The notes: a model not told the origin generated them from the sequence alone. A stretch of DNA of 64,000 nt from Prauserella flavalba (GCF_003202235.1 NZ_MASU01000013.1:434001-498000), one strand, 5' to 3'; counted from the first letter of the stretch, positions 8,530-16,300 are shown. Translations and numbers: made by a program.

Positions 8530-8999
8530 TCGGCCACCGCCTTCTCCAGTCGTAACCGGGCGATCTTGACCAGTTCCTCACCCGCGATCGACAGTTCGGT
8601 TTCCGGGTCGTTGCCGAGACGTTTCCGCAGAATCTCCAGCAGTTCCTCGCCGCTGCGGCCGCTCGCGCACACCAGGTACACGTGGCCGAAGCGGTCCTCG
8701 TACTCCGCGTTGGCCGCGCGGAACCGGCGCGCCGCCTCGTCGTCCACACCGGACTGCTCGGCACGGGAGGCGCCGCCCGCCGGTTTCTCGCCGATGCGCG
8801 GATGTTCCGCCATCGCGGCGTGGATCTCCTCGGGGCGCAGCACCAGGTCCGCGGCCGCGAGCAGCGCGGCCCGGTCGCGGTAAGGGCGCCCCGCGAGTAC
8901 CTGCTCCACCCACCTCGGCACGGCCAGGCAACCGGTCAGGAGTGGACGGAGCCGTTCGGGATCGGCGGAGTTGAACTCGGTCAGCCGGAGTTCGCTCAT
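8526..8999 (-). CDS. uraD: OHCU decarboxylase
   Basis: A 157-residue protein catalysing stereospecific decarboxylation of 2-oxo-4-hydroxy-4-carboxy-5-ureidoimidazoline to S-allantoin. The family hallmark AEHPRIGEK (catalytic His in HPRIG) and the helix ANAEYEDRFGHVYLVCASGRS are present, as is the C-terminal LGNDPETE segment. It is the first gene of the operon. A 15-bp palindrome overlapping a putative -35 lies just upstream, and the predicted -10 is about 8 bases before the ATG, so the mRNA may be nearly leaderless. Confidence 0.93.
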   Translation of the reverse strand: MSELRLTEFNSADPERLRPLLTGCLAVPRWVEQVLAGRPYRDRAALLAAADLVLRPEEIHAAMAEHPRIGEKPAGGASRAEQSGVDDEAARRFRAANAEYEDRFGHVYLVCASGRSGEELLEILRKRLGNDPETELSIAGEELVKIARLRLEKAVAE

Positions 9000-9030
9000 C
9001 TCGCAGAAGCTAAGGCGACAGGGAGCCGCG

Positions 9031-9047
9031 CGTCAACAATTTGTTGA
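9031..9047 (-). promoter_or_regulatory. Operator-like palindrome overlapping the uraD promoter
   Basis: Perfect 7-1-7 palindrome TCAACAAtTTGTTGA at 9033-9047. On the minus strand its edge forms TTGACG (9036-9031), which is 17 bp from TTAGCT (9013-9008), a plausible -35/-10 pair for uraD-uraH-uricase. A repressor bound here would block the -35. The binding protein is unknown; the regulator encoded immediately upstream (9053-9523) is the first candidate. Confidence 0.45.
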
Positions 9048-9052
9048 AATGA

Positions 9053-9523
9053 TCAGGGTTCGCGGTTCAGATAGTTGTAGACCGTGAACCGGGTGACGCC
9101 GAGCGTTTCCGCCACCGCGGCCACCGATTTCCTGAGCTGGAACGCGCCCCGCTCCTCGAGCAGCCGCACCGCGCGCTGCTTGCCGGGCCGGTCGAGCTCC
9201 CGCAGCGGGGAGCCGAGTTCGGCCTCCACCTCCCGCACCATCCGGTCGAGCACGCTGCCCGGTTCGGCCGGTGCCGCGTCGTTGTCGCCGGGACGCTGAA
9301 TGCGCAACGTCAGGCGTGTGGCGCCGCCGTCGAGCGCGGCTCGCACGATCGCGGGCAGCGCGTCGAGCAGCGCGTCGGCGTCGCCTCGCGCCGACGTGCC
9401 GAGCGGACCGAAGTCGGTGCTCAGGCCCGCGTGCCCGGCGGCCCGCATGGCCTCGACGGCGTGCGCCGGTGGCTCGCCCTCGCCACGGAACGGCTCACTC
9501 GTGAACTCGGCTTCCAGTTCCAC
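9053..9523 (-). CDS. YkoF-like (thiamine-binding-type) domain fused to a DauR/YheO-type HTH
   Basis: A 156-residue predicted transcription factor. Residues 1 to about 78 look like the small ferredoxin-like YkoF/MTH1187 fold: the start VELEAEFTSEP, then GLSTDFGPLGTSARGD, DALLDALPAIVRAAL and TRLTLRIQR. The last 35-40 residues match the HTH of DauR/YheO regulators (FQLRKSVAAVAETLGVTRFT, then VYNYLN). The gene starts divergently from the hydroxypyruvate isomerase operon and ends 53 bp upstream of uraD, so it is well placed to control purine catabolism. The ligand-sensing role of the N-terminal domain is inference; thiamine, a purine intermediate or ThDP demand by the nearby carboligase are all possible. 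Confidence 0.65.
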   Translation of the reverse strand: MELEAEFTSEPFRGEGEPPAHAVEAMRAAGHAGLSTDFGPLGTSARGDADALLDALPAIVRAALDGGATRLTLRIQRPGDNDAAPAEPGSVLDRMVREVEAELGSPLRELDRPGKQRAVRLLEERGAFQLRKSVAAVAETLGVTRFTVYNYLNREP

Positions 9524-9586
9524 GTCTGCAACGTATCTCCCGTCCGGACCGTTGACGAGGCCAGGATCACATCGCTACTGTCGTAG

Positions 9587-9614
9587 TACGAAATCTTACT
9601 TCCACAATACGAAA
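9587..9614. promoter_or_regulatory. Direct repeat TACGAAA in the divergent regulator / hyi promoter region
   Basis: TACGAAA occurs at 9587-9593 and 9608-9614, exactly 21 bp apart (two helical turns), in the 129-bp region between the YkoF-HTH regulator and hyi. This stretch is unusually AT-rich for the window. The spacing fits a dimeric or tandem activator/repressor site. The bound factor is not known. Confidence 0.38.
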
Positions 9615-9652
9615 AACTAGCGTAAACGGGCAAAGCCAGAAAGCGTGGTCCC

Positions 9653-10477
9653 ATGTCCGAACGAACCGGCGCACGGCACGACCTGCGCTACGACATCAAC
9701 CTGTCCATGCTCTTCACCGAGCTGCCGCTGCTGCGACGGCCCGCCGCCGCGCGCGCCGCGGGGTTCACCGCCATCGAGTTCTGGTGGCCGTTCACCGTCG
9801 CGGTGCCGGCCGACGCCGAGGTCGACGCGTTCGTGACCGCGGTGAACGACGCCGGGGTGCAGCTCGTCGGGCTGAACTTCTTCGCGGGCGACATGCCCGC
9901 CGGCGACCGGGGGCTGGTGTCCTGGGTGGGCAGGGAGTCCGAGTTCCGCGACAGCGCCGACGTGGCGCTGGGCATCGCCGAACGGCTCGGCTGCCGCACC
10001 TTCAACGCCCTGTACGGCAACCGGCTCGACGGCGTCGAGCCCGCCGAACAGGACGAGCTAGCCCTGTCCACACTGGACCACCTGGCCACCGCGGCGGCGG
10101 GCCAGGACGCCCAGGTGGTGCTGGAGCCGCTCTCCGGCGCGCCGCGCTACCCGCTGCTCACGGCGGCCGACGCGCTCGCGGTGATCGACAAGGTCGGCAG
10201 GCCCAACGTCACGCTGCTCGCCGACTTCTACCACCTCGCCGTCAACGGCGACGACGTCGCGGCCGTGATCGCCGAGCACACCGCGCGCATCGGGCACGTG
10301 CAGATCGCCGACGCACCCGGCCGTGGCGAGCCCGGCAGCGGAGAACTGGACCTCGACGGGCACCTCGCCGCCGTCGAGGCCGCCGGGTACACCGGCTGGG
10401 TGGGTATCGAGTACAAGCCGACCAGCGACAGCGAGGCGTCACTCGCCTGGCTGCCGCGCGAGAGGAGGGCCGCGTGA
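9653..10477 (+). CDS. hyi: Hydroxypyruvate isomerase
   Basis: A 274-residue TIM-barrel protein of the Hyi/xylose isomerase-like superfamily that interconverts tartronate semialdehyde and hydroxypyruvate. Recognisable segments are YDINLSMLFTELPLLRRPAAARAAGF at the start, VLEPL (metal-ligand Glu), LLADFYHL (Asp) and GHVQIADAPGRGEPGSGELD. It is the first gene of hyi-glxR-gcl, whose products funnel glyoxylate to glycerate, and the next gene starts inside its stop codon (GTGA). The ATG at 9653 has only a weak Shine-Dalgarno sequence. Confidence 0.92.
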   Translation: MSERTGARHDLRYDINLSMLFTELPLLRRPAAARAAGFTAIEFWWPFTVAVPADAEVDAFVTAVNDAGVQLVGLNFFAGDMPAGDRGLVSWVGRESEFRDSADVALGIAERLGCRTFNALYGNRLDGVEPAEQDELALSTLDHLATAAAGQDAQVVLEPLSGAPRYPLLTAADALAVIDKVGRPNVTLLADFYHLAVNGDDVAAVIAEHTARIGHVQIADAPGRGEPGSGELDLDGHLAAVEAAGYTGWVGIEYKPTSDSEASLAWLPRERRAA

Positions 10478-11349
10478 GGATCGCGTTCATCGGCCTCGGC
10501 ATCATGGGCATGCCGATGGCGAAGCACCTGGTGGCCGCGGGCCACACCGTCAGCGGCTACAACCGCAGCCGGGCCAAGGTGGACGAGTTCGCCGCCGAGG
10601 GCGGCACCGCCGCGGCCTCCGTCGCCGAGGCCGTCACGGGTGCCGAGGTCGTGGTCACCATGCTGCCCAACCATCCCGAGGTGGAGGGGGTCGTGCTCGG
10701 CCAGGGCGGCGTGCTGGAGTCGGCCGAGCCGGGCGCACTGCTCATCGACATGAGCACCATCCGGCCGGAGACCTCCATCGCCATCGCCGAGGCCGCCGGG
10801 GAGAAGGGCATCCGCGTGCTCGACGCGCCCGTCTCCGGTGGTGAGGCCGGGGCCAAGCAGGCCGCGCTGTCGATCATGGTCGGTGGCGAGGAGGCCGACT
10901 TCACCGCGGCGAGGCCGGTCTTCGAGGCACTGGGCAAGACGATCGTGCACGTCGGCCCCCACGGAGCGGGCCAGGTGGTGAAGGCCGCCAACCAGCTCGT
11001 CGTCGGCGGCATCTACGGGCTCGTCAGCGAGGCCATCGTGCTCATGGAGGCCTCCGGCGTCGACGCCAAGACCGGCCTCGACGTGCTCGCGGGCGGGCTG
11101 GCCGCCAACCGCATCCTCGACCTCAAGCGCGAGTCGATGGTGGCGCGGCAGTTCCAGCCGGGCTTCCGCATCGACCTGCACCACAAGGACATGGGCATCG
11201 CCACCGACGCCGCCAGGCAGGCCGACGTGTCGCTGCCCATGACGGGGCTCGTCGCCCAGCTGCTCGCCGCCGCGCGGGCGATGGGTCACGGCTCGCTCGA
11301 CCACTCCGCCCTGCTCAAGGTGGTCGAGCAGCTGTCCGGCCGCGCCTGA
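10474..11349 (+). CDS. glxR: Tartronate semialdehyde reductase (2-hydroxy-3-oxopropionate reductase)
   Basis: A 291-residue beta-hydroxyacid dehydrogenase reducing tartronate semialdehyde to D-glycerate. The N-terminal Rossmann motif is IAFIGLGIMGMPMAKHL, the substrate loop is DAPVSGGEAGAKQA, and the catalytic Lys region is GAGQVVKAANQLVVGG. The length is typical. The GTG start overlaps the hyi stop and is preceded by a strong GAGGAGGG site, so translation is coupled. It follows hyi and precedes the carboligase, matching the classic gcl-hyi-glxR pathway in a different order. Confidence 0.92.
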   Translation: MRIAFIGLGIMGMPMAKHLVAAGHTVSGYNRSRAKVDEFAAEGGTAAASVAEAVTGAEVVVTMLPNHPEVEGVVLGQGGVLESAEPGALLIDMSTIRPETSIAIAEAAGEKGIRVLDAPVSGGEAGAKQAALSIMVGGEEADFTAARPVFEALGKTIVHVGPHGAGQVVKAANQLVVGGIYGLVSEAIVLMEASGVDAKTGLDVLAGGLAANRILDLKRESMVARQFQPGFRIDLHHKDMGIATDAARQADVSLPMTGLVAQLLAAARAMGHGSLDHSALLKVVEQLSGRA

Positions 11350-11437
11350 CGCGGTCCTCTTCTCACAGGTCACGGGCGGCCGTACCACGCCGGCAAGCAC
11401 AGGGACGGCCGCCCGCTCCCCGAAAGGTGTGTACATC

Positions 11438-13138
11438 ATGCCGAAGGTTCCTGTCATGCAGGCCGTCGTCGACGTGCTGATCTCCGAGGGCGTCGACACC
11501 GCGTTCGGCTGCCCCGGCGCCGCGATCCTCCCGCTGTACCAGGCGATGCAGGGCAGCGGCATCGAGCACCTCGTGGTCCGCCACGAGGAGGGCGCCACTC
11601 ACATGGCCGACGGCTGGGCGCGCACCACCGGCAACGTCGGCGTCGCGATCGGCACGTCCGGGCCCGCGGGCACCAACATGATCACAGGCCTCTACACCGC
11701 GCAGGCCGACTCGATCCCGATCCTGTGCATCACCGGGCAGGCGGTGTCGACGAAGCTGCACCAGGAGGCGTTCCAGGCGGTCGACATCGTGGAGATCGCC
11801 AAGCCCGTGACGAAATGGGCGGTGCAGGTCAAGGAGGCCGCGCAGGCGCCGTGGATCTTCCGTGAGGCGTTCCGGATCGCGCGCTCGGGGCGGCCAGGTC
11901 CCGTGCTGATCGACCTGCCGCTCGACGTGCAGAAGCAGGAGATCGAATGGGACGCCTCGATCGACGCGCCGTTCCCCGTGGTGAGCCCCGCGCCCTCCCC
12001 AGTGCGCGTCGAGCGGGCACTGGACCTGCTGCTCGCCGCCGAGCGGCCGCTCATTCTCGCCGGCGGCGGGGTGCTGCTGGGCGAGGCGAGCGAGCAGCTG
12101 CGCGCGGTCGCCGAGCGGCTCGGCGTGCCCGTCGGCGTGACGCTCATGGGCAAGGGCAGCTTCCCCGAGGACCACCCGCTGTTCGCCGGGATGGCGGGGA
12201 TCCAGACGTCCCAGCGGTGGGCCAACGCGGCCTTCCTGGAGTCGGACCTGGTGCTGGCGCTCGGCGCGCGCTTCGGTGACCGGCACACGGGCGCGCTCGA
12301 CGTCTACCGGGGCGACCGGAAGTTCATCCACGTCGACATCGAGCCGACGCAGCTCGGCAAGGTGTTCGGCCCCGACCTGGGAGTGGTGTCCGACAGCAGG
12401 GCGTTCCTGGAGGCGCTGCTCGCGGCTGCCGACGACCGGGGCGCCCCGATCGACCCGCGCGTGCCCGTGTGGGTCAACCGGATCGCGGAGCTGAAGCGGG
12501 AGCTGCCGAGGCGCGAGGACTTCGACACGGTGCCGATCAAGGCGCCCAGGGTGTTCAAGGAGATCAACGAGTTCTACGGCGAGGACACCTACTTCGTCAC
12601 CGCGATCGGGCTCTACCAGATCTGGTCGGGCCAGTTCCAGCGCGCGCACAAGCCGAGGCACTACCAGGTGTGCGGGCAGGCGGGCCCGCTCGGCTGGGAG
12701 ATCCCGGCGGCGATCGGGGTCAAGAAGGCGCGCCCCGACGCCGAGGTGGTGGGCGTGGTCGGCGACTACTCGTTCCAGTTCCTGGTGGAGGAGCTGGCCG
12801 TGGCCGCCCAGTACGACGTGCCGTTCGTGCTGATCATGCTCAACAACGAGTACCTGGGGCTCATCCGGCAGGCCGAGCAGGGCTACGACATGAACTTCCA
12901 GGTGGACCTGCACTACGACGAGTACGGCACGGACAACGTGAAGATCATGGAGGCCTACGGCTGCTCGGGCACGCGCGTGGTGGAGCCCTCGGAGATCCGC
13001 GGCTCGCTGGAATGGGCGCGCAAGGAGGCGGACCGTACGGGCCGCCCGGTGCTCGTGGAGATCATGATCGAGCGCGAGGCCAACGCCGCGATGGGCACCG
13101 CTCTCGACAACGTCAAGGAGTTCGAACCCACGCCTTGA
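11438..13138 (+). CDS. gcl: Glyoxylate carboligase-like ThDP enzyme with a canonical Glu
   Basis: A 566-residue thiamine-diphosphate enzyme expected to condense two glyoxylates to tartronate semialdehyde plus CO2. It is Gcl-like throughout: TAFGCPGAAILPLYQAM, IGTSGPAGTNMITGLY, DSIPILCITGQA, FQAVDIVEIAKPVTK, HIDIEPTQLGKVFGPDLG, CGQAGPLGWEIPAAIGV, then the ThDP-Mg motif GDYSFQFLVEEL to NNEYLGLIRQ. However, residues 48-52 read RHEEG, so Glu50 occupies the position where E. coli Gcl has Val51 (RHVEG). The ATG at 11438 is chosen because GAAAGG is 10 bp upstream; a GTG at 11429 would leave no spacing. An acetolactate-synthase-like side activity cannot be excluded. Confidence 0.88.
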   Translation: MPKVPVMQAVVDVLISEGVDTAFGCPGAAILPLYQAMQGSGIEHLVVRHEEGATHMADGWARTTGNVGVAIGTSGPAGTNMITGLYTAQADSIPILCITGQAVSTKLHQEAFQAVDIVEIAKPVTKWAVQVKEAAQAPWIFREAFRIARSGRPGPVLIDLPLDVQKQEIEWDASIDAPFPVVSPAPSPVRVERALDLLLAAERPLILAGGGVLLGEASEQLRAVAERLGVPVGVTLMGKGSFPEDHPLFAGMAGIQTSQRWANAAFLESDLVLALGARFGDRHTGALDVYRGDRKFIHVDIEPTQLGKVFGPDLGVVSDSRAFLEALLAAADDRGAPIDPRVPVWVNRIAELKRELPRREDFDTVPIKAPRVFKEINEFYGEDTYFVTAIGLYQIWSGQFQRAHKPRHYQVCGQAGPLGWEIPAAIGVKKARPDAEVVGVVGDYSFQFLVEELAVAAQYDVPFVLIMLNNEYLGLIRQAEQGYDMNFQVDLHYDEYGTDNVKIMEAYGCSGTRVVEPSEIRGSLEWARKEADRTGRPVLVEIMIEREANAAMGTALDNVKEFEPTP

Positions 13139-13165
13139 CCGGAGCCCTAACCGCGGTTCCAACTT

Positions 13166-13216
13166 CCCCCAAGGCCACCTTTGTTGCGTTGAACGCAACA
13201 AAGGTGGCCTTGGGGG
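13166..13216. repeat. 51-bp perfect palindrome, copy 2 (type A)
   Basis: Arms 13166-13190 and 13192-13216 are identical in sequence to the arms of the copy at 4444-4494; only the central base differs (G here, C there), which is simply the other orientation. It again lies between two convergent genes, gcl and the XRE-cupin regulator, starting 27 bp after one stop and ending 4 bp before the other. Confidence 0.92.
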
Positions 13217-13220
13217 ACAA

Positions 13221-13808
13221 TCACGGCAGGTTGACCCAGACCGCCACCGCGGGGACGTCGCCGGTGTTGCGGACGCGGTGCGGGGTCGTGGAGGGGAACC
13301 GGATCGAGTCGCCTGGGCCCAGTTCGTAGCGCTCGAAGCCGAGGTCGAGGGTCAGCGTGCCGGAGAGCACGCTCCCCAGCTCGTGCCCGTTGTGCCGGAG
13401 GTACTCGCCGTCCTGGCTGGAGCTCGACCCCGGCGGATACGTCGACTCGTAGATCTCCACGCCCGGGATCGGCACCGCGGTGAGCCTGCGGTACTCCACG
13501 CCGTGGCCGAGCGAGATCGCGGGCACCTCACCCGCCCTCGTCACCACCACCTCGCCGGGTGCGACCTGCTCCTCCGGCTCGGGTGCGTCCTCCCCGAACG
13601 CCGCCGCCAGCGGCACCTCCAGGATCGACACGATCTGGAACAGCCGCGTCACCGACGGCCGCATCTTGCCGCGTTCCATCTGCGACAGTGCGCTCGGGCT
13701 GATGCCGAGCTCCCCCGCGAGCGCGCGCAGCGACATCCCGCGTTCGGTGCGGAGGGCCCTGATGCGGGCCCCGAGTTCCTCGTCGTCGGGCGGCGCGCCG
13801 GGGAGCAT
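13221..13808 (-). CDS. XRE-family regulator with C-terminal cupin sensor
   Basis: A 195-residue regulator. The N-terminal helix-turn-helix is LGARIRALRTERGMSLRALA to GISPSALSQMERGKMRPSV (residues about 12-50). The C-terminal half is a cupin beta-barrel (YPPGSSSSQ, LRHNGHELGSVLSGTLTLDL, LGPGDSIRFPSTTPHRVRN) that binds a small ligand or metal. It is divergent from allantoinase-allantoicase and convergent with gcl, so it probably controls allantoin use and perhaps the glyoxylate genes. An inverted repeat TGAAG-N6-CTTCA between the two starts is a candidate operator. Confidence 0.88.
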   Translation of the reverse strand: MLPGAPPDDEELGARIRALRTERGMSLRALAGELGISPSALSQMERGKMRPSVTRLFQIVSILEVPLAAAFGEDAPEPEEQVAPGEVVVTRAGEVPAISLGHGVEYRRLTAVPIPGVEIYESTYPPGSSSSQDGEYLRHNGHELGSVLSGTLTLDLGFERYELGPGDSIRFPSTTPHRVRNTGDVPAVAVWVNLP

Positions 13809-13828
13809 GCGCGGCAGTCTACGCCGGA

Positions 13829-13844
13829 TGAAGGAACTTCTTCA
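13829..13844. promoter_or_regulatory. Candidate operator for the XRE-cupin regulator
   Basis: Inverted repeat TGAAG-gaactt-CTTCA in the 79-bp divergent region between the XRE-cupin gene and allantoinase. It lies 7 bp upstream of the putative -35 of allB, where a repressor would interfere with RNA polymerase. The assignment is positional. Confidence 0.35.
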
Positions 13845-13850
13845 CGAGTG

Positions 13851-13879
13851 TTCAGTTATGGCTTCACACTCGCTACGCT
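13851..13879 (+). promoter_or_regulatory. Putative allB promoter (leaderless arrangement)
   Basis: TTCAGT (13851-13856), a 17-bp spacer, and TACGCT (13874-13879). The ATG of allB is 8 bases after the -10, so the transcript would start at or next to the start codon; no Shine-Dalgarno is visible. Confidence 0.38.
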
Positions 13880-13887
13880 CATGAGTC

Positions 13888-15216
13888 ATGGACCTGGTGC
13901 TGCGAGCGCGAAGGGCGATCACCGCCGACGGCGAAACCGCCTGCACCGTAGGCGTCACCGACGGCCGGATCGCCGCGGTCGAGCCCTACGACTCCGCGCT
14001 CGTCGGCGAGCGAGTGGTGGAGCTGGGCGCCGACGAGGTGCTCCTGCCCGGCCTCGTCGACAGCCACGTGCACGTCAACGACCCCGGCCGCAGCGAGTGG
14101 GAGGGCTTCGAGTCGGCCACGCGCGCGGCGGCCGCGGGCGGCGTCACCACGATCGTCGACATGCCGCTCAACAGCCTGCCGCCCACGGTCGACGTCGCCG
14201 CGCTTGAGGTCAAGCGCAAGACCGCGCTCGGCCGCGTGCACGTCGACGTCGGCTTCTGGGGCGGCGCGATCCCCGGCAACGCCGCCGAGCTGCGCCCGCT
14301 GCACGACGCGGGTGTGTTCGGCTTCAAGAGCTTCCTGCTGCACTCCGGCGTCGACGAGTTCCCGCCGCTCGACGCCGAGGGGCTGGAGGAGGCGATGCGG
14401 ATCCTGCGCGAGTTCGACGGGCTGCTGATCGTGCACGCCGAGGACGCCGACACGATCGACCGCGCGCCGCATCCGCACGGCCCGCGCTACAGCGGCTTCC
14501 TCGCCTCGCGTCCGCCCGAGGCCGAGCACGCCGCGATCGCCAGGGTCATCGAGCTGGCCAGGCGCACCGGGGCCAGTGCGCACATCCTGCACCTGGCGTC
14601 GGCGTCGGCCCTGCCGCTGATCGCCGAGGCCAAGCGCGACGGCGTGGCCGTCACCGCCGAGACGTGCCCGCACTACCTGAGCTTCACGGCCGAGGAGATC
14701 GGCGACGGCGCCACGCAGTTCAAGTGCTGCCCGCCGATTCGTGAGGCCGCCAACCGCGAGCTGCTGTGGCAGGGACTCGCGGACGGTGTGCTCGATTGCG
14801 TCGTCAGCGACCACTCGCCGTGCACGCCCGAGCTGAAACGCTTCGACAGCGGCGACTTCGGCGAGGCGTGGGGCGGGATCGCGGGCCTGCAGGTGGGGCT
14901 GCCCGCGGTGTGGACGGGGGCGCGGCAGCGCGGCTTCGCCCTCGCCGACGTGGTGCGCTGGATGGCGCACGGACCCGCCGCGCAGGCGGGGCTGCCGCAC
15001 AAGGGGCACCTGGCGCCCGGCTACGACGCCGACTTCTGCGTGTTCGCCCCCGACGAGGCGTTCGTCGTGGACGCCGCGAAGCTGCGGCACCGCAACGCCG
15101 TGAGCGCCTACCACGACCGGCCGCTGGCCGGGGTGGTGCGGAGCACGTGGCTGCGCGGGATCCAGGTGACCGGGCAGTCGCCGCACGGGCGGCTGCTGAC
15201 GAGGGGAGAGCGGTGA
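13888..15216 (+). CDS. allB: Allantoinase
   Basis: A 442-residue cyclic amidohydrolase that opens allantoin to allantoate. Metal ligands follow the dihydroorotase/allantoinase pattern: DSHVHVND (HxH), the carboxylated Lys in [19 protein letters not shown] (His), HILHLASA (His) and the terminal Asp in [18 protein letters not shown] and [10 protein letters not shown] are also typical. The gene is divergent from the XRE-cupin regulator and overlaps allantoicase at its stop (GTGA). The start has no Shine-Dalgarno and is likely leaderless. Confidence 0.95.
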   Translation: MDLVLRARRAITADGETACTVGVTDGRIAAVEPYDSALVGERVVELGADEVLLPGLVDSHVHVNDPGRSEWEGFESATRAAAAGGVTTIVDMPLNSLPPTVDVAALEVKRKTALGRVHVDVGFWGGAIPGNAAELRPLHDAGVFGFKSFLLHSGVDEFPPLDAEGLEEAMRILREFDGLLIVHAEDADTIDRAPHPHGPRYSGFLASRPPEAEHAAIARVIELARRTGASAHILHLASASALPLIAEAKRDGVAVTAETCPHYLSFTAEEIGDGATQFKCCPPIREAANRELLWQGLADGVLDCVVSDHSPCTPELKRFDSGDFGEAWGGIAGLQVGLPAVWTGARQRGFALADVVRWMAHGPAAQAGLPHKGHLAPGYDADFCVFAPDEAFVVDAAKLRHRNAVSAYHDRPLAGVVRSTWLRGIQVTGQSPHGRLLTRGER

Positions 15217-16211
15217 ACGACCGTCCGGAGTGGACTCAGCTGACCGACCTGGCCTCCCGCCGTTTCGGGGGCACCGTGATGTGGGCGAGCGACGAGCTGT
15301 TCGCCGAAAAGGAGAACCTCGTCAACCCGTGGCGGCCCCGGCACCAGCCGGAGACCTTCGGTCCGAAAGGCCAGGTCTACGACGGCTGGGAGACCCGCAG
15401 GCACCGCGAACCCGGCGACGACCAGGCGATCCTGCGGCTCGGGCTGCCCGGCACGGTGACGGGCGTGGTGGTGGACACCGCCTTCTTCAAGGGCAACTAC
15501 CCGCCCTTCGTCACGGTCGAGGCGCTCGCCGCGGAGGGCTACCCGAGCGCGGCCGAGCTGTCCGGAATGGACTGGGACGTGCTCGTCGACCACGAGCCGG
15601 TGGCGGGCGACTCCGAGAACTTCTTCACCGTCGGCTCGCGCAAGCGCTACACCCACGCCCGGCTCACCATGCATCCCGACGGCGGGGTCGCGCGGCTGCG
15701 CGTGCACGGCGACGTGATCCCGGACCCGCGCCTGCTCGACCCCGGCGCGCTCGATCTCGCCGCGCTGGAGAACGGCGCGGTGTGCACCGGGTGCAGCGAC
15801 ATGTTCTACTCCTCGCCCGCGAACATGCTGGCGCCAGGGCTCGCCGCCAACCAGGCCGAGGGCTGGGAGACCGCCCGCAGGCGCGACGGCGGCAACGACT
15901 GGGCGGTGATCCGCCTCGCGGGGGCCGGCACGGTGCGCTTCGCCGAGTTCGACACCAGCAACCTGCGCGGTAACGCGCCGGGCTGGGTGACGCTGAGCGG
16001 CTCGGCGGACGGGCACACGTGGTTCGAGTTGCTGCCGAGGACCCGCCTGCAGCCCGACACCCGGCACCGCTTCGCGGTCCCGGAACCGAGGGAGGCCGCC
16101 CACGTCCGGCTCGACATCCATCCCGACGGCGGGATGGCGCGCCTTCGGCTCTTCGGCAGACTGACCGAGCAGGGCCTCGCCGCCCTGGTGAAACGCTTCG
16201 AGGAGAGCTGA
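15213..16211 (+). CDS. alc: Allantoicase
   Basis: A 332-residue allantoate amidinohydrolase giving ureidoglycolate and urea. The protein is two tandem allantoicase (jelly-roll) repeats: residues about 15-165 with [17 protein letters not shown] and [14 protein letters not shown], and residues about 180-325 with [20 protein letters not shown] and [12 protein letters not shown]; each ends in a MHPDGG/IHPDGG-ARLR motif. The GTG start lies in the allB stop codon and has GAGGGGAGAG upstream. Its product ureidoglycolate needs a lyase to give glyoxylate, and none is visible in this window. Confidence 0.95.
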   Translation: MNDRPEWTQLTDLASRRFGGTVMWASDELFAEKENLVNPWRPRHQPETFGPKGQVYDGWETRRHREPGDDQAILRLGLPGTVTGVVVDTAFFKGNYPPFVTVEALAAEGYPSAAELSGMDWDVLVDHEPVAGDSENFFTVGSRKRYTHARLTMHPDGGVARLRVHGDVIPDPRLLDPGALDLAALENGAVCTGCSDMFYSSPANMLAPGLAANQAEGWETARRRDGGNDWAVIRLAGAGTVRFAEFDTSNLRGNAPGWVTLSGSADGHTWFELLPRTRLQPDTRHRFAVPEPREAAHVRLDIHPDGGMARLRLFGRLTEQGLAALVKRFEES

Positions 16212-16232
16212 CCCCTTCCTGCCCAGTCGACT

Positions 16233-16285
16233 GCAGTGAAGGCCACCATGCCTGCGTTGAACGCAGTGAAGGTGGCCTTCACTGC
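16233..16285. repeat. 53-bp imperfect palindrome (type B relative)
   Basis: Arms 16233-16258 and 16260-16285 pair with 3 mismatches around a central G. The core AAGGCCACC and the inner GCGTT/AACGC are shared with the two type A palindromes, but the outer CCCCC/GGGGG is replaced by GCAGTG/CACTGC. The 3' arm alone (16263-16285) is a perfect 10-3-10 palindrome. It again lies between convergent genes, allantoicase and the FhuF-like gene. Confidence 0.88.
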
Positions 16286-16300
16286 GGCCGCGGTACCGCC

